Below are positions 50,909 through 59,220 of a stretch of 64,000 bases of DNA, piece after piece. Each line of letters starts with the position of its first letter. Position 1 is the first letter of the stretch. Below the pieces are notes generated by a model, which worked only from the letters and a program-made list of their open reading frames with translations, did no database searches and was not told the DNA's origin. Position numbers and translations under genes: made by a program. This stretch comes from Mucilaginibacter pankratovii (GTDB taxonomy: Bacteria > Bacteroidota > Bacteroidia > Sphingobacteriales > Sphingobacteriaceae). The stretch covers positions 310,001 through 374,000 of the forward strand of contig NZ_JACWMY010000003.1 in assembly GCF_014773265.1 (NCBI RefSeq), in the 5' to 3' direction.

Positions 50909-51997
50909 ATGACAGAACATCCATCAACCCATTTGCATCCCGGCTGGATAGAAACCATTCGCAGCCATGCCGCAGAGGCAGAAAAACTGGGTAAGCTGCA
51001 CCCGGAACAGTTAAACCTGATCTATCAGCAGCAATGGTTTAACCTGCTTGCGCCTGCTGCTTATGGGGGATCAGAAACACCATTGCCGCAATTAATTGAA
51101 ATTGAAGAAGCCCTTAGCTGGGCCGACGGCAGCCTGGGCTGGGTAGTAACACTATGCTGCGGTGCCGGCTGGTTTGGCGGCTTTTTGCAACCCGGCATTG
51201 CCGAAAGGGTTTATGCCGATACCGAAGCCTGTATTGCCGGCAGCGGCGCGGCAACGGGTACCGCTGATATTACCGGCGACGGCTATATCATTAACGGCAA
51301 TTGGAAATATGCAAGCGGCGTACACCATGCCACGCACATTACTGTAAACTGCCTCATTACCAACAACGGCGAACCCGTGTTAGATGAGGATGGTGCACAG
51401 CTGATACTGCCATTTATTTTGAATAGTGCAGATGTAAAACTTTTGCCCGGCTGGAAATATATGGGCATGGTAGCCACAGGCAGCGATGCCTACGAGGTGA
51501 ATAACCTTTACATTGATAAAAGCCGGTGTTTTAAAATTGACGCCGATGCAGCCGTGATCGATTCGCTGCTGTATACCTACCCCTTTTTACAACTGGCAGA
51601 AGCCACGCTCGCGGCAAATCTATCTGGCATGGCGGTTCATTTTATCGATCTTTGCGCGCCGGCCTTTGCGTATAAAGCCACAAACATCCGCCGCGTAAAC
51701 GAGGCTAACGTTGCTGTGATGCATAATGCCCTCGCAGATGCAAGTAAAGAGCTCAACCAGGTACGACTTCGATTTTTTAAAGCTGTTGAGGTTTCCTGGG
51801 CAGAGCCAACTAATCAGGGGATGTTGAAGCAGGTAAGCCATGTAAGCCGCTTACTCGCCAAAACCGCACGCGAAAGTGTGGACTTGCTTTACCCATACTG
51901 CGGCTTACTTGCAGCATCTCCCGATACAGAAATTAACCGCGTGTGGCGCGATCTGCACACCGCCAGCCAACATGCGCTGCTTACTTTTATGGAGTAA
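50909..51997 (+). CDS. Acyl-CoA-dehydrogenase-fold flavoenzyme in thiamine operon
   Basis: The 362-residue protein (ATG 50909; TTG at 50894 would overlap the previous stop) has the acyl-CoA dehydrogenase superfamily fold: N-terminal helices, a middle beta domain (about 120-220) with GSGAATGTADITGDGYIING and NWKYASGVHHATH, and a C-terminal helical bundle with YCGLLAASPDTEINRVWRDL. This version lacks the catalytic Glu loop of true dehydrogenases and looks closer to the flavin-dependent monooxygenase (DszC/HpaB-type) group. It follows pnuT by one base. The role may be to oxidise an imported thiamine-related compound; no published precedent is known to me. Confidence 0.8.
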   Translation: MTEHPSTHLHPGWIETIRSHAAEAEKLGKLHPEQLNLIYQQQWFNLLAPAAYGGSETPLPQLIEIEEALSWADGSLGWVVTLCCGAGWFGGFLQPGIAERVYADTEACIAGSGAATGTADITGDGYIINGNWKYASGVHHATHITVNCLITNNGEPVLDEDGAQLILPFILNSADVKLLPGWKYMGMVATGSDAYEVNNLYIDKSRCFKIDADAAVIDSLLYTYPFLQLAEATLAANLSGMAVHFIDLCAPAFAYKATNIRRVNEANVAVMHNALADASKELNQVRLRFFKAVEVSWAEPTNQGMLKQVSHVSRLLAKTARESVDLLYPYCGLLAASPDTEINRVWRDLHTASQHALLTFME

Positions 51998-52042
51998 TCC
52001 TATTGCGAATGATCACAAACCGATATTGTCTTAACCATTACG

Positions 52043-52092
52043 TAACGCAAATATCACACGGATAATTCATATCATTGTTCATATTTGCGTTA
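52043..52092. promoter_or_regulatory. 12-bp perfect inverted repeat before pafA
   Basis: TAACGCAAATAT (52043-52054) and ATATTTGCGTTA (52081-52092) are exact reverse complements with a 26-base spacer. The second arm overlaps a CATATTTG box that resembles the TAnnTTTG promoter element, 18 bases before the pafA ATG. It could be an operator for phosphate control or a hairpin. Confidence 0.5.
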
Positions 52093-52109
52093 TTTAATTC
52101 TGCTATTGT

Positions 52110-53774
52110 ATGAAATTCAGATCCCTGTTCTTTGCGGTATTTCTTGTCGCAACCGGTGCATCCGCCCAAAGTAAAAAAACAATAACCACCACATCAACCC
52201 TGCCGCGCCCCAAATTAGTAGTAGGGATAGTGGTTGACCAAATGCGCTGGGATTACCTCTACCGCTATTACGACCGCTATCAGGCAGGCGGCTTTAAAAG
52301 AATGCTTAACGAGGGTTTTACCTGCGAAAATACGCTTATTCCCTATATCCCAACGGTTACTGCTATAGGCCATTCAACGGTGTATACCGGTTCTGTTCCG
52401 TCTATCCACGGTATTGCCGGGAACGATTTCATTATACAGGCCACCGGCAAATCGATGTATTGTACAGATGATAGCACCGTTACTGCCGTAGGCAGCACAT
52501 CCATAGCCGGCAAAATGTCGCCGCGTAACCTGCTGGCGAGCACCATTACCGATGAGTTGAAACTGGCAACAAACTTTCGCTCGAAGGTTATCGGCATAGC
52601 ACTTAAAGATCGTGGCGGGATATTGCCGGCCGGCCATGCCGCTAATGCCGCCTATTGGTTTGATGATGCCAACGGCGCCTGGATAAGCAGTACTTATTAC
52701 ATGAAGGATCTGCCTGCCTGGGTAAAAGCTTTCAACGCCGGCAAGCCTGCCGAGAAATACTTAAAGCAGGATTGGAACACGCTGTATCCGCTGAATACTT
52801 ATGTGCAAAGCGCTACAGATAACAGCCCCAGATACGAGGGCAAATTTAGCGGTGCCGAGGCCCCAACCTTCCCTATCAAAACATCAGAGTTGTACAAGGG
52901 GCGCATCGGGATGATCCGCAGTACGCCGTACGGCAACAGCCTTACGCTCGATTTGGCCAAGGCCGCCGTAGAAAACGAACAGCTGGGCAAAAATGTGGTG
53001 ACCGATTTTTTAGCGGTGAGCTTATCTTCAACAGATTACGTTGGCCACCAGTTTGGTCCAAACTCTGTTGAGGCAGAAGACACTTACCTGCGCCTGGACA
53101 ACGATCTGAGCGCATTTTTTACTTACCTGGATGCCAAAGTTGGGAAAGGAAATTATACGGTTTTCTTAACAGCCGATCATGGCGCGGCCCACAATCCGCA
53201 GTTTTTGATAGATCATAATATCCCCGCCGGTTATTGGGACGAAACGGCCGCGCGTACACAGCTGAATAAATTGTTAGAAGATAAATACAAGGCTAAAAAC
53301 CTGGTTTTGGGCCTGAATAATTATCAGGTGAACTTTAACAATGCGCTGATTAGCAAGGAGGCCATCAGCGAAGAAGCACTGAAGGCCGATTGCATCGCTG
53401 CTTTGCAAAAGCAGGCAGGTGTGGCCTACGCGGTAGATATGCAAAAGGTGCAGGCTGCCAATATCCCGGAAGACCTGCGCACGCGGATCAGTAACGGTTA
53501 TAACGTGGAACGCAGCGGCACTATCCAGATCATCCTGAAACCGGGTTGGTATGGTGGGCACGGCGGTACTGGTACCACACACGGCACCTGGAACCCTTAC
53601 GATGCACATATCCCGCTGGTATTTATGGGCTGGGGTATTAAACACGGCAGCCTGGTACGCGAAACTCACATGACCGATATTGCCGCCACCCTCGCCGCTT
53701 TATTGCATATACAAGCACCAAGCGGAAACATTGGCGCACCAATTGGCGAAGTGCTGAAATGGTTTAAAGATTAG
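52110..53774 (+). CDS. pafA: PafA-type alkaline phosphatase
   Basis: This 554-residue exported enzyme (signal peptide ends GASAQ) belongs to the calcium/zinc alkaline phosphatases of Bacteroidota (PafA). Conserved ligands can be mapped: D43 (GIVVDQMRWDY), nucleophile T84 (IPTVTAIGH), N105 (GIAGND), K166 and R168 (LKDRG), then DYVGHQFGP, TADHGAAH and THGTWN. Spacing D43 to T84 of 41 residues equals that of the characterised PafA (D38 to T79). It removes phosphate from organic esters in the periplasm. It follows the thiamine operon but has its own control region. Confidence 0.93.
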   Translation: MKFRSLFFAVFLVATGASAQSKKTITTTSTLPRPKLVVGIVVDQMRWDYLYRYYDRYQAGGFKRMLNEGFTCENTLIPYIPTVTAIGHSTVYTGSVPSIHGIAGNDFIIQATGKSMYCTDDSTVTAVGSTSIAGKMSPRNLLASTITDELKLATNFRSKVIGIALKDRGGILPAGHAANAAYWFDDANGAWISSTYYMKDLPAWVKAFNAGKPAEKYLKQDWNTLYPLNTYVQSATDNSPRYEGKFSGAEAPTFPIKTSELYKGRIGMIRSTPYGNSLTLDLAKAAVENEQLGKNVVTDFLAVSLSSTDYVGHQFGPNSVEAEDTYLRLDNDLSAFFTYLDAKVGKGNYTVFLTADHGAAHNPQFLIDHNIPAGYWDETAARTQLNKLLEDKYKAKNLVLGLNNYQVNFNNALISKEAISEEALKADCIAALQKQAGVAYAVDMQKVQAANIPEDLRTRISNGYNVERSGTIQIILKPGWYGGHGGTGTTHGTWNPYDAHIPLVFMGWGIKHGSLVRETHMTDIAATLAALLHIQAPSGNIGAPIGEVLKWFKD

Positions 53775-53889
53775 AGAAAGTCGGGAAGTCCGCAGTCCGG
53801 TAAGTCCGAAAGATAATGAGGATTCCTCCGCGGGATGAGAAGATAAATCCTATCTTTCCGACTTCCCGGACTTTCCGGCTTCCGGACTA
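53775..53889. repeat. Long GTCCG/TCGGG hairpin, family C
   Basis: The left part (GAAAGTCGGGAAGTCCGCAG and on, to about 53813) and the right part (ATCTTTCCGACTTCCCGGAC to 53889) pair with gaps. It fills the gap between pafA and the ThiE-like gene. Related shorter copy at 10271-10302. Confidence 0.75.
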
Positions 53890-53894
53890 ATAAC

Positions 53895-54518
53895 ATGAGA
53901 AAATACATCTCCAAATTTCATTACCTCACACAGGATCTGCCGCATCGCAGCCACATCCAACAGGCGCAAATAGCCTGCGAAGCGGGTGCAAACTGGGTGC
54001 AGTATCGTTGCATGAGCAAAAGTGATGAGGAAATGATAATCGAGATCCACCAGATAGCTTCCATTTGCGACGACTGGGGCGCCACGCTCATCCTCGCCAA
54101 CCACTATCACCTGTTGGATAAGGTGGATGCCCAGGGCGTACACATAGAGGACCTTGATGCCGATTTTGCCGCTATCCGCAAAGTGATAACAGATGAAAAA
54201 ACCTTAGGCGCATCGGCCACCAATGTAGAGGCATTACTGCACGTACAAAACACCGGTATAGTAGATTATTGCGGCTATGGCCCCTTTGCACATACCGATA
54301 CAAAACCAAACAATAAACCATTGCTGGGTTATAATGGCTATCGCGAGTTAGAAAAACAGCCGATAGAGATTCCCGTAATAGCCGTTGGCGGCGTACAATT
54401 GAAGGATGCGGAACCCCTTTTAGCAACCGGCATTTACGGTGTTGCCGTTTCTTCTGCCGTTAATTTATCCTTGGATCCCGGCGGGATGGTGAAGGAATTT
54501 TACAGGAAGATTTATTAA
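53895..54518 (+). CDS. Thiamine phosphate synthase-like protein (ThiE family)
   Basis: The 207-residue TIM-barrel has the family layout: EAGANWVQYRCMSK (phosphate/pyrimidine end), ANHYHLLDKVDAQGVHIEDL, LGASATNVEALL, DYCGYGPFAHTDTKPN and IPVIAVGGVQLKDAEPL. ThiE joins HMP-pyrophosphate to thiazole phosphate. Differences from the consensus are N-H in place of N-D before the substrate helix, HIED in place of HLGQ, and RCMSK in place of RxK. It could be a genuine ThiE, or the TenI-like thiazole tautomerase. It stands alone, close to the riboswitched uptake operon. Confidence 0.8.
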   Translation: MRKYISKFHYLTQDLPHRSHIQQAQIACEAGANWVQYRCMSKSDEEMIIEIHQIASICDDWGATLILANHYHLLDKVDAQGVHIEDLDADFAAIRKVITDEKTLGASATNVEALLHVQNTGIVDYCGYGPFAHTDTKPNNKPLLGYNGYRELEKQPIEIPVIAVGGVQLKDAEPLLATGIYGVAVSSAVNLSLDPGGMVKEFYRKIY

Positions 54519-54523
54519 CAAAC

Positions 54524-54623
54524 CGTCATCCCGAATTTATTTCGGGGTCCCATCTGAAAGGTCCTCCGTGATGCTTATTCGCTACTATGCATGTGGGGTG
54601 GCTGAAACAGGTTCAGCATGACG
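54524..54623. repeat. GTCAT-ended inverted repeat element, family F, copy 1
   Basis: It opens CGTCATCCCGAATTTATTTC and closes GGTTCAGCATGACG. Ends CGTCAT/ATGACG are inverted. It sits in a convergent intergenic region; a related element is at 58209-58318. Confidence 0.75.
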
Positions 54624-54630
54624 AAAGAGG

Positions 54631-55116
54631 TTAAAACATCGGGTGCGCATTGGCCGATTTGGCAGGCACTTCCTGTATCACATCCCAATGTTCGGCTATC
54701 TTGCCGTTCTCTATCCTGAAAATATCAATCACAGAATTTACCTTATCGCCCATTTTACTCTTCAGGTGGATGTACACCAGGTCGCCATCAGCGCTGAGGT
54801 GCTGGATATCTATTTTGGTTTTTGGCGCGCCTTTAAACCAAACGGTAGCACCCTGGCGTAAAGCTTCCTTACCATCGGGTAAGCCGGGGTTATGCTGAAT
54901 GTAATTATCCGCTAAATATTTATCCAATGCGCCAATATTTTTATCGCCAAAAAATTCCTGGTAAAATTCGGCTACCATCTTTTTATTCAGCGAAAGTTGT
55001 GTAGCCCGCTTACTCAGCGAATCGGCAGTTGTTTTTGCCGTGTTCGCGCTCTGGTTACCGCAGGAAATGATAGCGAACGAAGCCAAAATAAGCAGGGTTG
55101 GGATGATTTTTTTCAT
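54631..55116 (-). CDS. SnoaL-like/NTF2-fold lipoprotein
   Basis: This is a 161-residue lipoprotein (MKKIIPTLLILASFAIISC, Cys at 19). The mature domain (about 45-155) has the SnoaL/NTF2 pattern: NKKMVAEFYQEFFGDKNIGA, YIQHNPGLPDG, VYIHLKSKMGD and EHWDVIQEVP. Members include polyketide cyclases and many small binding proteins. Its ligand is unknown; anchoring suggests an envelope role. It is the only gene between two repeats. Confidence 0.82.
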   Translation of the reverse strand: MKKIIPTLLILASFAIISCGNQSANTAKTTADSLSKRATQLSLNKKMVAEFYQEFFGDKNIGALDKYLADNYIQHNPGLPDGKEALRQGATVWFKGAPKTKIDIQHLSADGDLVYIHLKSKMGDKVNSVIDIFRIENGKIAEHWDVIQEVPAKSANAHPMF

Positions 55117-55146
55117 GGTTAAATATAACGAATTAATAGGTATGGT

Positions 55147-55169
55147 AGAGACGCGATACTTCGCGTCTT
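55147..55169. repeat. Family A palindrome, copy 4, with one mismatch
   Basis: Arms AGAGACGCGA and TCGCGTCTT with loop TACT; the last base pair is lost. It is flanked by lipoprotein and GNAT genes on the reverse strand. Confidence 0.8.
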
Positions 55170-55205
55170 AATGATCATGTCATGTACAGGGGATAAATGT
55201 GCTCA

Positions 55206-55742
55206 TCAAATATCTTGTTGGGTCGACGCAGGCGGATAGGCCATATAAATATGCTCGTCCAACACGTGGCCGTTTTTAAAGACGGCTCCTTTTAAAATTC
55301 CCTGTTTGATAAAGCCAGTTTTTTCCAGCACCCGCATTGATGTTGGATTATAGCTGAAAACCCCGGCCTGCAGGCAGATAATGTCAAAAGTTTGGAAGGC
55401 GTATTGCGTAACCAAGCCGGCGGCTTCGCTCATGATACCACGCCCCCAATAGGGCTCGCCAAGCCAATAACCAAACAGCGGCGACCGGGTAAACACATCG
55501 TCGCGAAATGTGAGGCCGATAGTACCGGCAAACTCGCCATCGATATCTATTACAAAAGTTTTAGGGGGCTGCTCGTTTATATTGATGCCGATAAAAAACT
55601 CCGCATCTTCCATAGTGTATGGCGATGGAAAACGATTGTAAAGGTTCGCGGCAATTTTGGGGTTATCAGCCAGGCGCTGTAAAGCCGGAGCATCGCTCAA
55701 GCGCCAATTTCGCAGTGTAAATCCTGTGCCTTTTATTTCCAT
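55206..55742 (-). CDS. GNAT acetyltransferase, RimJ/RimL-like
   Basis: This is a 178-residue protein (ATG at 55742; TTG at 55751 is an alternative). It begins GTGFTLRNWRLSDAPALQRL, has FGYWLGEPYWGRGIMSEAAG as acetyl-CoA site motif A, and SYNPTSMRVLEKTGFIKQGIL as motif B, all typical for the RimJ/RimL subgroup that acetylates N-terminal amines or small substrates. It diverges from the S9 peptidase over 72 bp. Confidence 0.9.
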   Translation of the reverse strand: MEIKGTGFTLRNWRLSDAPALQRLADNPKIAANLYNRFPSPYTMEDAEFFIGININEQPPKTFVIDIDGEFAGTIGLTFRDDVFTRSPLFGYWLGEPYWGRGIMSEAAGLVTQYAFQTFDIICLQAGVFSYNPTSMRVLEKTGFIKQGILKGAVFKNGHVLDEHIYMAYPPASTQQDI

Positions 55743-55814
55743 TTGTAACAATCCAATCGTTAAAAATAGTAATATTACTTAAACTGCTAAATTGCGGCGG
55801 CTAAGCTATATTCC

Positions 55815-58187
55815 ATGAAGAAACTCTTTACCTCATTACTGTTATTTGTATTTGCCGGTGCATCGGCACAAAAGCTGGAAACGCTGAGCATCGAAAAGAT
55901 CATGCGCGACCCAAAATGGATGGGGGTATCGCCCTCCAAAGTCCGCTGGAGCGACGACAGCAGGAAAGTCTATTTTAACTGGAACCCCAAAAGCGAAGAA
56001 CGCGACGGGCTTTTTTCCATCACTCCAACCAACCTGAAACCGAGGGAAGTAGCCACAGAGGAACAACGCGATATGGCACCCGAAAACGGCAGCTGGAACA
56101 AAAAGCGCACCCTGAAAGCTTTTGAACGCAATGGCGATATTTACCTTTCTGATATAAAAATAGGCAAAATCACTCAGCTTACCAGCACAACCGAGCGCGA
56201 AGCCATCCCCGTTTTTACGGCTGATGAAAGCGCCGTCCTGTTCTCTAAAGAAAACAACCTGTACAAACTCAGCCTTGCTAAAGGGCAGCTGGTGCAGCTA
56301 ACCAATTTTGTAAAAGCGGCAAGCAGCACCACCAAAAAGAATACCGATAACCAGCAGGAAAAATACCTGAAAAAACAGCAGCTGGAATTATTCGACATTA
56401 TTAAAGTGGAGGATAAGGACCGCAAGCTGGATAGCATCGAGCGCAAGGAAATGCAGCCTGCAAAATTAAAGGAGATAGTTTATGGCGATAAACGGGTAAA
56501 TAGTGTACAGCTAAGTCCGGATGGCAGGTATATTACTTACCGCCTGATACAGCCTGCCGAGGGCGCTAAAAATGGCATTGTGCCTAACTATGTAACCGGC
56601 TCGGGCTTTACAGAGGATATCCCCAACCGCACCAAGGTGGGCGCGCCGCAATCCACGTCGGTAAGTTATGTGTTTGATATCAAACGCGATAGTGTTTACG
56701 CCATCTCTACCAAAGAGATCCCCGGCATAAAAGACCTGCCCGATTACCTGAAAGACTATCCCAAACTATTGGAAGACCGCAAAAAAGCCAATGCCGACCG
56801 CAGGGTAGATATTGGCGTACCGGTTTGGAGCGAGGACAGCAAATACGCGGTGGTTGTGGTAGAATCGCAGGATAATAAAGACCGCTGGATCATGAAACTG
56901 GATGCAGCCTCCGGTAAATTAACCCTTCTGGATCGCCAACGCGACGAAGCCTGGATAGGCGGCCCCGGTACCGGCGGTTTCTTCGCCAATGGCAGCCTTG
57001 GCTTTACCGATAACACCCATTTTTATTATCAAAGCGAAGCCAGCGGCTATTCGCACCTGTACCTGATGGATCTGGTAAGCGGCGAGAAAAAACAACTTAC
57101 CTCCGGCAAATGGGAAGTGCAAACGCTGAAACTCTCCAACGATAAAAAGACCTTTTATTTTACCGCCAACATTGAGCACCCAGGTATTACTCATTTTTAT
57201 AAGATCCCGGTAAGCGGCGGCTCACCTGTAAAGCTAACCAGCATGAAGGGTGGGAATGAGATCGATCTTTCACCCGATGAAAAATGGCTGGCTATCCGCT
57301 ACTCTTATTCCAACAAGCCCTGGGAGCTGTATGTGCAGCCTAATAAGCCCGGCGCAAAAGCGGTGCAGGTGACTAACTCTACTTCGGCTGAATTTAACTC
57401 CTATGCCTGGAAGCAACCGGAGGTGATCAGCTTTAAAAACCGTTACGGCAGCGATATTTATGCCCGCGTTTATCAGCCCAGAACAGCTGATCCGGCAAAG
57501 CCTGCCGTGGTATTTGTACACGGTGCAGGCTACCTGCAAAATGTACATTACTGGTGGAGCAGCTATTTCCGCGAGTATATGTTTAACAACATGCTGGCAG
57601 ATAATGGCTATACGGTGATAGATATCGACTACACCGCCAGTTCGGGCTACGGGCGCGATATGCGTACCGGCATTTACCGCCACATGGGTGGAAAAGATCT
57701 CACCGACCAGGTAGACGGTGTAAAATATTTGGTTGATAAATATGGCATTAACCCTAAACATGTTGGCTTATATGGCGGCTCGTACGGTGGTTTTATTACC
57801 TTAATGGCCTTGTTTACGCAGCCGGATGTATTTGCATCGGGCGGGGCGATACGCTCGGTTACCGATTGGGCGCATTATAACCATGGCTACACCTCTAATA
57901 TTTTAAATGAGCCTTTTGAGGATGATATTGCTTACCGCCAAAGTTCGCCCATTTACTTTGCCAACGGGCTAAAAGGCAAGCTACTGATGCTGCATGGCAT
58001 GGTAGACCAAAACGTAAATTACCAGGATATCATCCGCCTTACGCAAAAGCTGATAGAGCTGCACAAAGAGAATTGGGAACTGGCATCCTACCCCGTAGAA
58101 GACCACGGCTTTGTACAACCCAGCAGCTGGACGGATGAGTATAAACGCATCTATAAATTATTTGAGGAGACGCTGAAGGGGAAATAG
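55815..58187 (+). CDS. S9 family (acylaminoacyl/prolyl-type) peptidase
   Basis: This is a 790-residue exported peptidase (signal peptide ends GASAQ). An N-terminal beta-propeller (about 30-540) precedes the alpha/beta-hydrolase domain with nucleophile S656 in GLYGGSYGGF, DQNVNYQD as acid loop and EDHGFVQPSS as base loop. It is of the S9B/S9C type, different from the DPP4-like enzyme at 36406. Expected role is clipping of short peptides in the periplasm. It is followed by family F repeat copy two. Confidence 0.92.
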   Translation: MKKLFTSLLLFVFAGASAQKLETLSIEKIMRDPKWMGVSPSKVRWSDDSRKVYFNWNPKSEERDGLFSITPTNLKPREVATEEQRDMAPENGSWNKKRTLKAFERNGDIYLSDIKIGKITQLTSTTEREAIPVFTADESAVLFSKENNLYKLSLAKGQLVQLTNFVKAASSTTKKNTDNQQEKYLKKQQLELFDIIKVEDKDRKLDSIERKEMQPAKLKEIVYGDKRVNSVQLSPDGRYITYRLIQPAEGAKNGIVPNYVTGSGFTEDIPNRTKVGAPQSTSVSYVFDIKRDSVYAISTKEIPGIKDLPDYLKDYPKLLEDRKKANADRRVDIGVPVWSEDSKYAVVVVESQDNKDRWIMKLDAASGKLTLLDRQRDEAWIGGPGTGGFFANGSLGFTDNTHFYYQSEASGYSHLYLMDLVSGEKKQLTSGKWEVQTLKLSNDKKTFYFTANIEHPGITHFYKIPVSGGSPVKLTSMKGGNEIDLSPDEKWLAIRYSYSNKPWELYVQPNKPGAKAVQVTNSTSAEFNSYAWKQPEVISFKNRYGSDIYARVYQPRTADPAKPAVVFVHGAGYLQNVHYWWSSYFREYMFNNMLADNGYTVIDIDYTASSGYGRDMRTGIYRHMGGKDLTDQVDGVKYLVDKYGINPKHVGLYGGSYGGFITLMALFTQPDVFASGGAIRSVTDWAHYNHGYTSNILNEPFEDDIAYRQSSPIYFANGLKGKLLMLHGMVDQNVNYQDIIRLTQKLIELHKENWELASYPVEDHGFVQPSSWTDEYKRIYKLFEETLKGK

Positions 58188-58208
58188 AAAGCTTTCAAAG
58201 TAAACCAT

Positions 58209-58318
58209 CGTCATGCTGAAATTTTTTCAGCACCCCATCATGTAAGTAGCCAACATGCTAACCGCTATGTATGCGCCGTACCTGCCGTGTGGGGTGCCGA
58301 AATAAATTCGGCATGACG
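58209..58318. repeat. GTCAT-ended inverted repeat element, family F, copy 2
   Basis: Opens TCGTCATGCTGAAATTTTTTCAGC and closes GTGCCGAAATAAATTCGGCATGACG, so CGTCATGC and GCATGACG are inverted ends. It lies between convergent genes. Confidence 0.78.
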
Positions 58319-58339
58319 TATATTCATTGCGCATAGCTA

Positions 58340-58945
58340 TCAATTATACACCCACATCAAAACCTTTTTCCTCTGCTTTTTCAACAGGGCATCCACCGTT
58401 TTCATGGTTTGATTGGATATGGCGGGGCATCCCCAGCCTTCTGGGGTGCCGTTAGGGTAAACCTCCGTTTCGCTCACTTTCTCCCAGGAATGGAAAACGA
58501 TTTGGCGTGCGTAGGCATTGCTGTTGGTGCTTTCCAGCCCGGTTAAATAGTATTTTATATTGATACCCCAGGCACTGTAACCACGGGCGTCAACCGTATA
58601 TTTACCCAATGCTGTACAATGGCTGCCATCCGCATTGCTAAAGGCCGGCGTATCCTTACTCCACTCACCCGACCATGGGCTTCGCCCGCAGCCATGGCTA
58701 ACCAGGCCGGATGTTATGGCGTTATTCTTCTTAAAATCCCAAACCATAAAGCGCTTAACCCCGCTGGGCAGGCTCATATCAATTAAAATACAATAACGGG
58801 AATTGTAGCCACGTTCTTTAGAAAACAGCAAAGCCTGTTTGGCTTTTTCTCTGGTACGGGTCAGGTCGATATGGGGCGTTTCTGCTAAAGCAGTAAGGCA
58901 CCAAAGGAGGGCCAGTAAAAGAGCGAATGACGGTTTAGGTTTCAT
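58340..58945 (-). CDS. YkuD_2-type murein L,D-transpeptidase-like protein
   Basis: This is a 201-residue exported protein (signal peptide ends ALAE). The family (PF13645-type) shows SHGCGRSPWSG, CTALGKYTVDARGYS and the catalytic EGWGCPAIS with C173, plus a His (about H152 in IVFHSWEK). L,D-transpeptidases cross-link peptidoglycan or attach proteins to it; this group has not been well tested. No operon partner. Confidence 0.88.
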   Translation of the reverse strand: MKPKPSFALLLALLWCLTALAETPHIDLTRTREKAKQALLFSKERGYNSRYCILIDMSLPSGVKRFMVWDFKKNNAITSGLVSHGCGRSPWSGEWSKDTPAFSNADGSHCTALGKYTVDARGYSAWGINIKYYLTGLESTNSNAYARQIVFHSWEKVSETEVYPNGTPEGWGCPAISNQTMKTVDALLKKQRKKVLMWVYN

Positions 58946-59061
58946 TAAAGATTTGGCGAATTTATGTTGATAACGGCAAAGGTGGCCGCGTATTTTATTA
59001 GCAGCAATGTTTATCTCTATTTATAAATTTATGTAATATCTTTGCGTAAGAACTCATTTTT

Positions 59062-59220
59062 ATGACGGACAAAGAACCGAGCAAAGCTTTCAAAAATAAA
59101 ATTAAGAGCTTTGTCAATACTTTAAGCGCCGATGAGCTTGAGGCATTTGAAAAAAATATAGAAAAAGGGTGTGAGCAAATAGATGAGGCTGATTTTTTTA
59201 TAATGCCGTTTGACGAATGA
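59062..59220 (+). CDS. Small acidic protein, 52 aa, coupled to lipoprotein
   Basis: ATG at 59062 reads 52 codons to TGA at 59220: a helical, charged chain (KAFKNKIKSFVNTLSADELE, then EAFEKNIEKGCEQIDEADFF). It overlaps the next gene by four bases (ATGA), strong evidence that it is translated and coupled. It is too short for usual ORF cutoffs. No family is recognised. Amino-acid makeup fits a soluble or regulatory helix pair. The cytoplasmic location is inferred from lack of a signal peptide. Confidence 0.65.
   Translation: MTDKEPSKAFKNKIKSFVNTLSADELEAFEKNIEKGCEQIDEADFFIMPFDE

Noticed and set aside
53775..53889. Terminator of pafA
   Set aside because: A hairpin is present but too long and gapped, and shared word set with 10271-10302 shows a dispersed repeat; it may still stop transcription.
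58209..58318. tRNA-like fold
   Set aside because: Stem ends pair but there is no T-psi-C or anticodon arm; it is an inverted repeat element.
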